From Nostoc sp. UHCC 0702 (lineage in GTDB: Bacteria > Cyanobacteriota > Cyanobacteriia > Cyanobacteriales > Nostocaceae): a stretch of DNA of 64,000 nt. The stretch's first letter is position 1; each line of letters begins with the position of its first letter. Made by a program: the position numbers and the translations under genes. Under the pieces are notes generated by a model. It searched no databases and had not been told where the DNA came from. It saw only the letters and a list, made by a program, of their open reading frames with translations. Location of the stretch: contig CP071065.1 of NCBI GenBank assembly GCA_017164015.1, positions 7,531,501 to 7,595,500 on the forward strand. Direction: 5' to 3'. This document shows positions 7,668-16,845 of the stretch, one piece after another.

Positions 7668-8054
7668 TCATGGTAATGAGGCAGGGTTGGCTCCAACTAT
7701 ATAACCATTATCACTCACAGTCACTGCTATATACTGTGTTTGTCCATTAAAAATTACTTCATAGATTGGTCGGCGAGGTTCTATCGTTCCCTGATAACCA
7801 AGAAGTGTTCCTCTTGTCACAGCAGCCATAACAGCATCTGGGATTTCATTCTCGGAGATTCCACGTTTGGCAAAGTCCTCTTGATGTTTCTCTAAGATGT
7901 GTGCTAAACCACTCCCTTTTTTACCAGCTTTTCCATCCTCTAAAAATACGATTTTGCTATCAGCTTGCTTGGCAATCCGCACAACTTTTTCAGAATTGTG
8001 GTTAATACCAGCCTGACACAGTGCTGCAAATAATGCCGCTTTGTCATCGTTCAT
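7668..8054 (-). CDS. Predicted BECR-fold nuclease toxin
   Basis: This 128-residue protein has the pattern of phage/polymorphic-toxin RNase domains of the Barnase-EndoU-ColicinE5/RelE group. It shows a GLAHILEKH segment with a conserved His, a helix (ENEIPDAVMAAVTRG), and two closing strands (YEVIFNGQTQYIAVTVSDNG, YIVGANP) in which the NGYIVGANP turn is typical. There is no secretion domain, so it may act as a stand-alone toxin or be a detached tip. It is the first gene of a two-gene unit with the acidic protein downstream. Function is inferred from fold pattern and context. Confidence 0.6.
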   Translation of the reverse strand: MNDDKAALFAALCQAGINHNSEKVVRIAKQADSKIVFLEDGKAGKKGSGLAHILEKHQEDFAKRGISENEIPDAVMAAVTRGTLLGYQGTIEPRRPIYEVIFNGQTQYIAVTVSDNGYIVGANPASLP

Positions 8055-8140
8055 ATTTAATTTAGTTATTTTAAATAGTAGTTGAAATAAATATATAAAA
8101 ATTAATATTAAATCTATAATATCTCATTATTTAAGTTTTT

Positions 8141-8328
8141 AGGACTTACGCACTGTACAAATTAACCATAATATGTGCGACAGTCTTTGGTCGTTTCAGG
8201 CGCATCGCATAACCCTGATTTATTGGGATATTTGCGTAGGCGTAGCCCGTCGTAGACATCGCGCTTGTGCTAAACATGGCTGAAACACCCAAATTGTGTG
8301 TAGTACTTATGTACGATGCGTAAGTCCT
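8141..8328. mobile_element. Miniature inverted-repeat element (AGGACTTACGCA ends)
   Basis: The 188-base segment begins aggacttacgcactgtac and ends with its near-complement gtacgatgcgtaagtcct, giving 18-base terminal repeats with two differences. It contains no transposase; the longest frame within is a translation of the repeat. A matching end occurs at 6301. It fills most of the 370 bases between the toxin gene and chlB; the rest is AT-rich. Confidence 0.75.
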
Positions 8329-8424
8329 AGTTTTATCACTATACTTCGTCATTTAAGCAAAAAAAATGAGGGTAAAGAGCATAAATCGCTCCTCATCCCT
8401 CAATGCTTTCAACTAATCACTAAA

Positions 8425-9951
8425 CTACGCTCCGACAGCTTCTTTCGCGGCGTACAACACCTCAGCGTTAATTTCTTTGAAGCCACGATCGCGGGCAAAC
8501 TTCTCAGTATTTCGCTTCACTTTTCCACGCACAAATCCAGGAATTTTATTCAATTCTGCTTGACCATCTTTTGTCCAGTTAAGGTCAGAATCAGCAGAGA
8601 TTCCTTTAGTAATTACTTCCTTAGTATCGTGACCACCAAATATTTCTAATAAGTGGTCTTCCATTCCCAAAGTGAAGGAATTGTAGATCAAATCTGTAAT
8701 TTGATTTGTACCTTCGTAACCCAAGAATGGTTTGTAACCAATGGGGAAATTTTGCACGTGGATAGGTGCAGCAATCACACCGCAAGGAATATCTAAACGC
8801 TTACCAACATGGCGTTCCATTTGGGTGCCGAAAATGGCGGAGGGTTCCACGCGGGCGATCGCATCCCCAATTTCGCCGTGGTCTTCGCTAATCAACACTT
8901 CATCGCAGTATTCGCTTACCTGTTCCCGGAACCAGTCTGCATCATATTTACAGTATGTTCCAGCCCAGACAACGTGAATCCCCATTTCCCGTGTCAGAAT
9001 CTTGGTGATAGCAGCAGCGTGGGTATTGTCGCCAAACACCACAGCTTTTTTACCAGTCAAGTTCTGACAGTCAATAGAACGGGAGAACCAAGCCGCTTGA
9101 GACACATATAAGGTTTGCTCGTTGATGAATTCTTCGTAGTCAACATCAGCACCTTGGGCGTTAATTACCTGCTGAATCTTGCGGATGCAACGAGCAGTTT
9201 CCACCACACCCATCGGCGTAATATCTACATAGGGAATGCCAAATTCTGCTTCTAGGTAACGAGCTGAGGTTAAACCGAGTTCACGGTAAGGTACTAAATT
9301 AAACCAAGCTTTCGGCATCTTCTGCAAATCTTTCACCGAAGCGCCTTCTGGAATTATGGTATTTACCTCAATTCCCAAGTCACCCATCAGCCGCTTCAGT
9401 TCGGTGCAGTCGTGTTGGTTGTGGAAACCAAGGGTAGAAATACCGATGATGTTGACAGAGGGCTTTTCGGTTTTGCCTGCTGGGAGTTCGCCTTTTTTGC
9501 GGGCTTTCTCAATGTAGAATTGCACAATTTGATGCAGGGTGCGATCGGCAGCTTGCAGTTCGTTATAGCGGTAATGGTTCACGTCTGCCAGCATTACATC
9601 ACCTTTTGCCTCCAACTGCGCCCTTTCCACAAAGTTGTGCAGGTCTTCTTGGAGAATGCTAGAGGTGCAAGTGGGAGTTAACACAATCAAGTCCGGGTGT
9701 TCTTCGGCATCTTTGCGGGTGATGTTGTCTACCACCTTCTCTTGGGAACCGCGTGCTAAAACGTTGCGGTCAACAACACTGGTTGTCACCGGCGTGAAGT
9801 TCCTTTCCCGCGCTAGCATAGAGCGCATGACGTTAAAGTAGTCATCGCCGAGTGGGGCGTGCATGATAGCATGAACGTTTTTGAAGGAACTGGCGATTCG
9901 CAGAGTGCCGATGTGGGCTGGGCCTGCATACATCCAGTAAGCCAATTTCAT
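8425..9951 (-). CDS. chlB: ChlB, light-independent protochlorophyllide reductase subunit
   Basis: The 508-residue protein matches ChlB at full length. ChlB and ChlN form the catalytic NB component of dark protochlorophyllide reductase, which with the ChlL iron protein reduces ring D for chlorophyll synthesis in the dark. Asp36 (in HAPLGDD), the unusual aspartate ligand of the NB-cluster, and Cys95 in TPTCTSSI are present. The C-terminal extension with the LTWTKDG-like helix is also seen. chlL and chlN are not adjacent, as is common in cyanobacteria. The nitrogenase-like cluster makes the enzyme oxygen-sensitive. Confidence 0.97.
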   Translation of the reverse strand: MKLAYWMYAGPAHIGTLRIASSFKNVHAIMHAPLGDDYFNVMRSMLARERNFTPVTTSVVDRNVLARGSQEKVVDNITRKDAEEHPDLIVLTPTCTSSILQEDLHNFVERAQLEAKGDVMLADVNHYRYNELQAADRTLHQIVQFYIEKARKKGELPAGKTEKPSVNIIGISTLGFHNQHDCTELKRLMGDLGIEVNTIIPEGASVKDLQKMPKAWFNLVPYRELGLTSARYLEAEFGIPYVDITPMGVVETARCIRKIQQVINAQGADVDYEEFINEQTLYVSQAAWFSRSIDCQNLTGKKAVVFGDNTHAAAITKILTREMGIHVVWAGTYCKYDADWFREQVSEYCDEVLISEDHGEIGDAIARVEPSAIFGTQMERHVGKRLDIPCGVIAAPIHVQNFPIGYKPFLGYEGTNQITDLIYNSFTLGMEDHLLEIFGGHDTKEVITKGISADSDLNWTKDGQAELNKIPGFVRGKVKRNTEKFARDRGFKEINAEVLYAAKEAVGA

Positions 9952-10693
9952 GTTGTTTTCTCCCTTGTCAACTCAAATAACACGAAGTCCGATAAGCAGG
10001 GACTATAAGTGCTTGATTATTAATTAAATCGCTTCTGATTGTCGCAAAACTTGTAACCCCCAAGAAGTTGGCAAACTAGCAGATTTTGTCTGGGTTGCGA
10101 TCGCTAAAACTGAGTTACTGCTTGGGATGTAGCCCCTAATTTCAACAATATTGTGCTGTTTAAGTTAAATAAAACTTAATTTTTCGGTAAAGTTTGTTTT
10201 CAATTTGCAGTCATGTACCAAGCATTGTTGTTCCCAGGTTTTGCTTCACATTTTCAAGACTAAGTTAAGTCGGTGGAATTAAAGCTAGCTATGTAACATA
10301 ATGTAAAATTGATCTAACCCGTGCGATTGCTTCATTTCACTTCGTTTCATTCGGAATGACGCCGTTCTACTTAGAGTTTTTTCTACAGTTTTGCACTGAT
10401 AAATAGTAATTGCTGAACACTTAATAAGCACTTGGAGTTGTTTGATACTCATTACTTTAAGAGGTGCGACTTAGTTACAAATGAAAAATGTCCGCTCAGA
10501 TTTGCTAGCCAATATTGATAGTATTTTTCATAAGTATAAAATACTACTGTTGGTGTGTAATTTAAATGTAACTAATTAAAAATATGAGGTAAAGCTATAT
10601 TGAGTTAGTTGAATTTTTCCAGCTAAGCTGGAAATTTGAACAAGTTTTTGTAGTATTTTAATACTATTAACAAACTAAACAATTATATTTTTT
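9952..10693. other. Intergenic region upstream of chlB
   Basis: I see no gene in this 740-base AT-rich stretch between divergent genes. It should hold the chlB promoter. A perfect inverted repeat (TTTCCAGCT, one base, AGCTGGAAA, 10616-10634) lies about 60 bases before the next gene and may be an operator or an RNA hairpin in its leader. Confidence 0.5.
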
Positions 10694-11038
10694 ATGCATA
10701 GGAAAATACGCCATAAGGTCTATGCTCATTTACTTTTTTTAGTGAGTGGTATTGCTGTTACATTAGCTTTTCCTCTTAAAGCTAATGCACAATGGTATGT
10801 CGTTGGTTACGATGATCGAGAAAATCCAATATACATAAATGATGAGTCTGTCTATATTAAGGGTAAATTACGTGGTGCTGAGGTCAGAATTAATTCGGTT
10901 GGGCGTGCAATCTTTGTAGTGAATTGCGAAACAAGTGATTATTATCTTCAATCCAATCAGGGAAAGCTCCAAGGTTATGCAGAACCAGGGACAGTTGCAG
11001 GAGTCTTAGCAAACGAGGTATGTGAAAAATATCGTTAA
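10694..11038 (+). CDS. Small exported protein of unknown function
   Basis: The 114-residue product begins with a basic stretch and a hydrophobic core ending KANAQ, a good signal peptide with cleavage near residue 33. The mature part is about 80 residues, starts WYVVGYDD and has two cysteines (NCETS and NEVCEKY) that could form a disulfide. It resembles small surface-protein-E-like periplasmic domains, but I cannot assign a role. It stands alone, converging on the amine oxidase gene. Confidence 0.7.
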   Translation: MHRKIRHKVYAHLLFLVSGIAVTLAFPLKANAQWYVVGYDDRENPIYINDESVYIKGKLRGAEVRINSVGRAIFVVNCETSDYYLQSNQGKLQGYAEPGTVAGVLANEVCEKYR

Positions 11039-11151
11039 TTAAATGTTTTCTCCCACTCCCTACTCCCCATCGCCACTTGCATTCAACAAGGTTAATGTGC
11101 GTTACCAGGCTGAGCCTAGTAACGAGTAAAATTCACTTAATGTGTCTGGGC

Positions 11152-13149
11152 TTATTTACGGTTTACTAACTCAGGCAAATTTATCGCTGGATTGCGGCTA
11201 AAGAATCCCCTAGGCATTAGCTTAAACCCAACTCGGTGAACTGGCATTACAGGCCAATCTTCTGGTCGCGGCACATGGGTAACGCCCATTGTGTACCACA
11301 GCACGATATCTTGATTTATTAAAGACTCGTCATCTAAAATATATTTCGGTAAACCTTGTCCAGGCTGAGTTTGGTTAGGATAATCGCCGCCGGCGTAGAG
11401 TTCACTAGGTTTATATTTCGTTACCCAGACATGATGAGTCGCAAATTCAGCCTTTTGTCTGATTTTTGCACCTTCCACGGGGAAAAATATTGAATTGCTG
11501 CCTGGCATCAGCATATACCCAGGTGCAGCGCCCAAAGTATTTTTGTTTTCTGCATTCACAATCATCCATTGCCGACTGTGTTTCATGTCAATATCGCGCA
11601 CAGCAGTTGTTTCTTTTGTTAATACAGTTTCTTCTTGTGCGATCGCATTTCCTAAAGGATTTTGATCATCTATTGGCAGGCCTTTCACATTCATTTCCAT
11701 CACAGAATTAGCCTGACTATCTACATCCATATCTAAGCGGTAGTTGAAAAAGTGTTGGTGATTCACTCCGAGGATGTTTTTGGCAATCAACCGACCATAG
11801 GAATGATTATCACACTGTTTTTCGGCAGCTGTTCCCTGCGCCAGTACGATACCGGTTAATTCGTTTTGTACCTCCAAAGTTCCATCTTGGTGAAAGATCC
11901 AATTGATGCTGTAATCATAGTTGTCAATCGCTGCATTTATCGTCATCACTAATTCACGACTGCGACGTACATGATTTTTTTGGGTGTTGTATTCATAATG
12001 CTTCCAGAGTATACCGTTATCTTTTTCATAAATCCCAATCACTCCCGGCATTACATAAGGTTCTCCCTGTTCATTAGCAAACACAGCATCCAGTAACAGT
12101 CCATTTTCCGGAATTTCCTTACCCAATTCCATCGTGTTTGCTAGCAAACCAAAGTTGTATTCGCCAACATCAAAGGCGTTTCTAAATGACCAAGTGGGAT
12201 CAGGGTCGCCGTAAGGTACTACCATCTCTGATAAACTAGCGCGGTACAATACTGGTCGGATATTGTCCCCATCTTTGTATGTGACTTGATACAACACCAA
12301 TCCACTGCGGGGATGCATGAGATAGCGAAACTTCCAACCTTGCCAAGTAATTTCATTACCATTGACGCGGAAACTTGTACCTTGTGGTTGCAGCATCCTT
12401 AATATTTTAGGAGGTGAAAGTAATTTGCCCAAAGACTGCAAATCGTAATTCCAGTTTTCTTTGGAAAAAGGCACTATTCGTGTATCTACGAAGCTGGCAA
12501 TTTTACCTGTGTTTAAATTGACCGTTGCTAGTATTCCTTCAATAGGACTACTGTAATAATTCCAGCGATCGCCTTTATAGTAGAACAAGCCCCGACAAAG
12601 ACGGCTACCTGTTGCTTGTTCTTGTTTACTCAAAATTCCTGGTGCCCAGCAACTAATTTTAACTTGATCAAAATCTCTAATTCCCCGCTTTTGCATTGCA
12701 GTTTGCCATCGCGGGTCAGATTTAAATGCCTGACTTGCTAGTTCATATTCTGAACCAAGGATGGCAGGTTGCACAGAGGGTAAGTGTTTCCAAGAACTGA
12801 GGGTCTGGGTTTGCAGGTTAACGACAGCCTCATAGGTTTGATTTTGCAATCGCTCATAAATTATCACAAAAGCTTGGCGTTGAAATGGTTTACCAGGTGT
12901 AAAATTAATAACTTGATTTTTATCTGGTTCTTGTAGAGTGATAATTGGAAACGCTGCCATTTCACTTAAAGATTTTGCTTTTTTGACCACTGAAACGGCT
13001 GTGCTAATTTCTACTTCTGTTAAGGGAGTTAGAGGATGGGAAATAAAGGGCTGTTGACCAGACAATCTTCCCATCAAAGTTAGAGAAAAGCCAATGAAAA
13101 CAATAATGGTAATAACTAAACCAAAAAACCTTAGCCTCTGAATCATCAT
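11152..13149 (-). CDS. Copper amine oxidase (TPQ-dependent)
   Basis: The 665-residue enzyme oxidises primary amines to aldehydes, releasing ammonia and hydrogen peroxide. The cofactor-forming tyrosine is Tyr411 in the motif NYDY, the catalytic base is Asp327 in NAFDVGEY, and copper ligands are His464 and His466 in NHQHF plus the His of GVTHVPRPEDWP. An N-terminal membrane anchor or signal (residues 8-28) suggests the enzyme is outside the cytoplasm, facing the periplasm. It looks intact and stands alone. It may let the cell draw nitrogen from amines. Confidence 0.93.
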   Translation of the reverse strand: MMIQRLRFFGLVITIIVFIGFSLTLMGRLSGQQPFISHPLTPLTEVEISTAVSVVKKAKSLSEMAAFPIITLQEPDKNQVINFTPGKPFQRQAFVIIYERLQNQTYEAVVNLQTQTLSSWKHLPSVQPAILGSEYELASQAFKSDPRWQTAMQKRGIRDFDQVKISCWAPGILSKQEQATGSRLCRGLFYYKGDRWNYYSSPIEGILATVNLNTGKIASFVDTRIVPFSKENWNYDLQSLGKLLSPPKILRMLQPQGTSFRVNGNEITWQGWKFRYLMHPRSGLVLYQVTYKDGDNIRPVLYRASLSEMVVPYGDPDPTWSFRNAFDVGEYNFGLLANTMELGKEIPENGLLLDAVFANEQGEPYVMPGVIGIYEKDNGILWKHYEYNTQKNHVRRSRELVMTINAAIDNYDYSINWIFHQDGTLEVQNELTGIVLAQGTAAEKQCDNHSYGRLIAKNILGVNHQHFFNYRLDMDVDSQANSVMEMNVKGLPIDDQNPLGNAIAQEETVLTKETTAVRDIDMKHSRQWMIVNAENKNTLGAAPGYMLMPGSNSIFFPVEGAKIRQKAEFATHHVWVTKYKPSELYAGGDYPNQTQPGQGLPKYILDDESLINQDIVLWYTMGVTHVPRPEDWPVMPVHRVGFKLMPRGFFSRNPAINLPELVNRK

Positions 13150-13311
13150 TTACATGCTGAAAATAATGTATAGTTATCTATTTCCAAGCACGAGTGAGGG
13201 AACCGATAGATTTAGAGGCTAAAATAAAATTTATTTGCTATTGGTAAGCTACTTAGTTTGTCTATTTTAGTTTGTTAAGAACTTCCAAATAAAAAAAATA
13301 TCCTAAATTTT

Positions 13312-13376
13312 CTTGTGGGATGGGTGTCCTCACCCGTCCTTTGTATTCAGGGCGGGCAGGATGCCCACCCCACAAG
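13312..13376. repeat. Long imperfect palindrome
   Basis: The ends cttgtggga...ccccacaag and the inner GGGTG/CACCC runs are inverted over most of the 65 bases. This type of hairpin is often repeated between genes in cyanobacteria. The 300 bases between the amine oxidase and the next gene hold nothing else that I recognise. Confidence 0.6.
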
Positions 13377-13450
13377 ATGGACATTTTATATCTTGGAAAT
13401 CGTTTAACTCTGTATCATAGAGATTTATGTAACTTGTCATACTTACACAA

Positions 13451-14302
13451 ATGAAATATTCCAAGTACCATGCTCTCGGAAACGATTATTTAGTCATTGC
13501 TCCTGAAGACTTAGCTTTTGAATTAACTCCAGAAAAAATTCAGCGGATTTGTCACCGGAATTTTGGAATTGGTTCTGATGGAATTTTGCTAGGGCCGCTA
13601 CTATCCAAAGATGCAAAATTTGGATTACGTATTTTTAATCCTGATGGTAGCGAGGCAGAAAAAAGCGGTAATGGATTGAGAATCTTTTCTCGTTACTTGT
13701 GGGATAAAAAATTTGTTGGAGATGAAGAGTTTGATATCGAGACAGTTGGCGGAAAAGTGAAAGCATGTGTCGCTAAGTCAGGTAACAGTGTGCGAGTAGA
13801 AATGGGTTATGTTAGCTTCCAGAGTGATAAAATTCCTGTTGCAGGACATTTCAGAGAAGTTTTGGAAGAAAGCATCACAATTGATGATCAAACTTTTACT
13901 TTCTGTGCAGCCACAATTGGTAATCCCCACTGTGTCATACTGATGCCTGAAGTTACGCCGGAAATTGTGAAAAAGTATGGTTCTCAAATAGAAGTTCACC
14001 CTTACTTTCCCAATCGTACAAATGTTCAATTTATGAAAGTTATTGACCGGGGAAATATCCAAATTGAAATTTGGGAAAGGGGGGCAGGCTATACTTTAGC
14101 ATCCGGTAGTAGTAGCAGTGCAGCGGCGGCTGTGGCTTATCGCTTGGGTTTATGTGATGCATCAATTGCAGTTCACATGCCTGGAGGACGAATTGCAATA
14201 GAGATTAACAATGATTTTTTAGTAACAATGACGGGTGCTGTCACTAAAGTAGCTGAAGGGGTGATTTCGATGGAGATTTTTGAATATTTGACTGATGACT
14301 GA
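13451..14302 (+). CDS. DapF-family protein lacking both catalytic cysteines
   Basis: The 283-residue protein has the two-lobed diaminopimelate epimerase fold throughout (KYHALGNDYLV, NFGIGSDG, FNPDGSEAE, TIGNPHC, PNRTNVQF). In DapF, one cysteine of each lobe removes or adds the alpha proton. Here the first is Ser72 (EKSGNGLR for EMCGNGxR) and the second is Ser218 (ERGAGYTLASGSSSS for ERGAGETLACGTGAC). The Glu of GAGET is Tyr214. Two-cysteine epimerisation of diaminopimelate is therefore unlikely. It may act on another substrate, work through serine, or be a binding protein; a true dapF should lie elsewhere. Whether this serine clade is already described I cannot tell. Confidence 0.8.
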   Translation: MKYSKYHALGNDYLVIAPEDLAFELTPEKIQRICHRNFGIGSDGILLGPLLSKDAKFGLRIFNPDGSEAEKSGNGLRIFSRYLWDKKFVGDEEFDIETVGGKVKACVAKSGNSVRVEMGYVSFQSDKIPVAGHFREVLEESITIDDQTFTFCAATIGNPHCVILMPEVTPEIVKKYGSQIEVHPYFPNRTNVQFMKVIDRGNIQIEIWERGAGYTLASGSSSSAAAAVAYRLGLCDASIAVHMPGGRIAIEINNDFLVTMTGAVTKVAEGVISMEIFEYLTDD

Positions 14303-14327
14303 TGACTATTTACAGTCAACAGTCAAC

Positions 14328-14509
14328 AATATTAATGTGAGTTCGACAAGTACTGTTTAGACCTCTCCCCCAACCCCTCTTAAACGCGGAGAGGGGAGCC
14401 AAAATCCTCATTTTTCGTTGCTCCTTCCTCTCCTTACGGAGACGCTTCGCGAACGCCTTTTAGGAGAGGGAGGTTGGGAGGGAGAGGTTCGTCGAATTCA
14501 CGTAATATT
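14328..14509. mobile_element. Miniature inverted-repeat element
   Basis: The ends aatattaatgtgagttcgac and gtcgaattcacgtaatatt are inverted with few differences. The interior holds C-rich and G-rich arms (cctctccccc...gggagagg) and the palindrome cttcgcgaacg. There is no coding sequence. It sits between converging dapF-like and ycf37 genes. Confidence 0.7.
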
Positions 14510-14522
14510 AATGTCTTAGTAA

Positions 14523-15047
14523 TTATGCAGAAACTAAGCGTCGCAAAGATTCAGCACGGCGTTTAGCAGTGGCGTTTTTAGGAGCGAATTTGAGTGCTTC
14601 TTCATAACTTTGTAACGCCTGAGTATTTAATTTTTTGCGTTCGTAGGCGTGACCAAGATTATTTAAAGCTGTGACATAATCTGGTTTAGATTTCAGAGCT
14701 TCTTTATACTGACGAATTGCTAAGTCATATTGCTCTTGAGCAAAGTAAGCATAACCCAGACCATTGTAAATAGGAGCAATACTTTCTTCTCCCTCTTCTT
14801 CAGCAGCTTTCAGAGCTTTTTGAAACAATGCTATGGCTTGGGAATACACTTTTTTTTCCGAATAAATACTGGCTAACTCGTAATATTCTTGAGCCGTACC
14901 TTTGTCTTTATTCAACTTGTTTCGCAATTTCGACAGAGAACTTTCACGTTTGCGAGTTTTGAAAATCTGGCGAAAAACACTCACAACTGTAAATGTGAGT
15001 AGACCCACCAAAATCGAGAGATACACAAGCGCTAGATTGTTATCCAT
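14523..15047 (-). CDS. ycf37: Ycf37, TPR protein for photosystem I assembly
   Basis: The 174-residue protein has one N-terminal membrane segment (residues 5-25), a basic linker and three TPR motifs (about 55-88, 93-126 and 127-160, with GLGYAYFAQEQYDLAI and NNLGHAYERKKLNTQA). Size and layout match Ycf37, a thylakoid protein that helps photosystem I assemble or stay stable in Synechocystis. TPR proteins are many, so the name rests on the combination of the single anchor, length and TPR number. It stands alone. Confidence 0.75.
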   Translation of the reverse strand: MDNNLALVYLSILVGLLTFTVVSVFRQIFKTRKRESSLSKLRNKLNKDKGTAQEYYELASIYSEKKVYSQAIALFQKALKAAEEEGEESIAPIYNGLGYAYFAQEQYDLAIRQYKEALKSKPDYVTALNNLGHAYERKKLNTQALQSYEEALKFAPKNATAKRRAESLRRLVSA

Positions 15048-15173
15048 TGCCGTTAATTATGAATATTAAAAGTTGCTTCTATATTTATTATCAGCTTTTT
15101 GTCAGTTGTTAGTTGTTAGTTGTCAGTTGTTTTTTCTCTGCTACTGACTAATGACCACTGACCACTGACCAAC

Positions 15174-15989
15174 TCACGGTAAACCCCAATATTTTACACG
15201 TTCTTCGAGCCAGCCTTCTGCTATGTAACGAGCGATCGCTTCATTGATCTGTCGTCTTAACTCATCGTACTGCAATCCTTTGGGCATTACGACTGATAAG
15301 GGTTCTGTTGATAACTTGGTTGGCAGTAGTCGATATTGAGGATATTGTTGCACCCAACCGCTCAAAACGCTAGCATCTGCGGCAAAAGCTGCTACAGTAT
15401 TGCTTTCTATTTGCTCTCGCGCTTGTTGATAAGAATTCACTCCTACCAACTCGGCATTTGGCACATAGTAACGCACTTGGGCAATGGTACTAGAATGCTT
15501 AATTACGGCAATTTTTCGCTTTGCCAAATCTCTTAATTGCTGAATTGAGGTATCTTTTGTGACTAAAAAAGCGCCATCGTAGTAGTAAGGAACACTGAAA
15601 CTGACCAAGCGGGCGCGTGAATTAGTTGCTGTCACCCTAGCGATCGCCAAATCGACTTTGTGGTTTAAAACTACAGACAAGCGATCGCGATTTACTACTG
15701 GTTGCAACTTGACAGCATCGGCTTTATTTAGCAAGTCAACTGCCAAGCGCTTTGCTAAGTCAATTTCCAAGCCTTGCAAATTCCCGTTAGCATCTCTAAA
15801 ACCCAAAGGACGCAAGTTATCTTTGACAGCAATATTTAAATAGCCCCGGCGCTGAATTTCTGGCCATTGGGCGGCAGATGCGCTAAATCCTGTCCCCAAA
15901 ATAGTAAAGCACAAAATGGTAAAAATGGCAGCGGATAATACCAGATGTAACCGATTAATTGCTAGCCATCTGTTACATCGGTTATTCAT
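15174..15989 (-). CDS. Amino-acid ABC transporter substrate-binding protein
   Basis: The 271-residue protein has a signal peptide (hydrophobic 15-35, ending SASAA) and the SBP_bac_3 fold: GYLNIAVKDNLRPLGFRD, GLEIDLAKRLA, DLAIARVTATNSRARLVSFS and YYYDGAFLVTK. Such proteins capture polar amino acids or similar solutes in the periplasm. The RxxxVxFSxPYY segment is the usual ligand-binding signature. No permease or ATPase is next to it, so it may serve a transporter encoded elsewhere. It is followed by TTGTCAG repeats and ycf37. Confidence 0.88.
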   Translation of the reverse strand: MNNRCNRWLAINRLHLVLSAAIFTILCFTILGTGFSASAAQWPEIQRRGYLNIAVKDNLRPLGFRDANGNLQGLEIDLAKRLAVDLLNKADAVKLQPVVNRDRLSVVLNHKVDLAIARVTATNSRARLVSFSVPYYYDGAFLVTKDTSIQQLRDLAKRKIAVIKHSSTIAQVRYYVPNAELVGVNSYQQAREQIESNTVAAFAADASVLSGWVQQYPQYRLLPTKLSTEPLSVVMPKGLQYDELRRQINEAIARYIAEGWLEERVKYWGLP

Positions 15990-16001
15990 CCGTTACCACC
16001 T

Positions 16002-16358
16002 TTATCCTTTAGCTTGGGTTGCCAATTCCGCGACTTTGCTGAAGCTAGCAGGATCAAGAACTGCTAATTGTGCCAACATTTTGCGATTTAATTGGACATC
16101 AGCTTTTTTGAGATTGCCGATCAACTGGCTGTAACTCAAGCCGTGTTGCCTTGAAGCAGCGTTGATACGGGTGATCCACAGCCGACGAAAATCGCGCTTT
16201 TTCTTTTTGCGATCGCGGTAAGCACTGCGGAGTGCCTTCATCACTTGTTGGTTAGCGGTTCTAAACAAAGTTGAGTGGGAACCGCGAAAACCTTTGGCTA
16301 GTTTGAGAATTTTATTGCGGCGTTTACGAGCTACGTTACCGCGTTTTACCCGGGTCAT
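16002..16358 (-). CDS. rplT: 50S ribosomal protein L20
   Basis: The 118-residue basic protein is full-length L20 (RGNVARKRRNKILK, GFRGSHSTLFRTANQQVMKA, RDRKKKKRDFRRLWI, INAASRQHGLSYS). It binds 23S rRNA early in 50S assembly. It follows rpmI by 19 bases, the universal order. In some bacteria L20 represses this operon by binding its leader; infC is not found upstream here. Confidence 0.98.
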   Translation of the reverse strand: MTRVKRGNVARKRRNKILKLAKGFRGSHSTLFRTANQQVMKALRSAYRDRKKKKRDFRRLWITRINAASRQHGLSYSQLIGNLKKADVQLNRKMLAQLAVLDPASFSKVAELATQAKG

Positions 16359-16377
16359 AATTTAATTCCTAAAGGAC

Positions 16378-16575
16378 TTACAAATATGGGAGCATCAAGC
16401 GCACATTGTCTTCGTCGCGTTCGTGTACAAGTGTAGTCTTGGACAGGTTACGCTTTTTGTTGCCACTCTTGTGTTCTAGAAGGTGGTTTTTGAAAGCTTT
16501 CCGACGCACGATTTTACCAGTGCCAGTGGCACGGAATCGCTTCGCTGCGGCTTTACGAGTCTTGAGTTTAGGCAT
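16378..16575 (-). CDS. rpmI: 50S ribosomal protein L35
   Basis: The 65-residue basic protein is L35 (MPKLKTRKAAAKRFRATGTG, KIVRRKAFKNHLLEHKS). It is the first gene of the rpmI-rplT operon. Its promoter should lie just upstream (16576-16630). Confidence 0.98.
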   Translation of the reverse strand: MPKLKTRKAAAKRFRATGTGKIVRRKAFKNHLLEHKSGNKKRNLSKTTLVHERDEDNVRLMLPYL

Positions 16576-16659
16576 GATCTGGCTTTAATTCGACACGATC
16601 CATCATTATATACTAATAAACCTGGTTTCTAATGCCCATAGCACAGACACAGAAAATTC

Positions 16660-16800
16660 AGTTAGTGGTCAGTTGTCAGTGGTCAGTTGTCAGTTGTCAG
16701 TTGTCAGTTGTCAGTTGTTATTTCTCCCTCATCCCCCTATCCCCTCATCTCCCCATCCCCCCATCTCCCCCATCTCCCCTGCCCCCCTGCCCCCATCTCC
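16660..16800. repeat. Tandem repeats upstream of serC
   Basis: GTCAGTTGTCAG heptamers are followed by C-rich units (ccccatctc). Open frames through the tract, including an extended serC frame from 16687, are repeat translations. Confidence 0.65.
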
Positions 16801-16845
16801 GGTACTATATATTATGAACACTACCTAATGCTGCTCCCTGCACCA

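Noticed and set aside
16687..16845. N-terminal extension of SerC
   Set aside because: It starts in tandem repeats and encodes Ser/Pro-rich low-complexity sequence.
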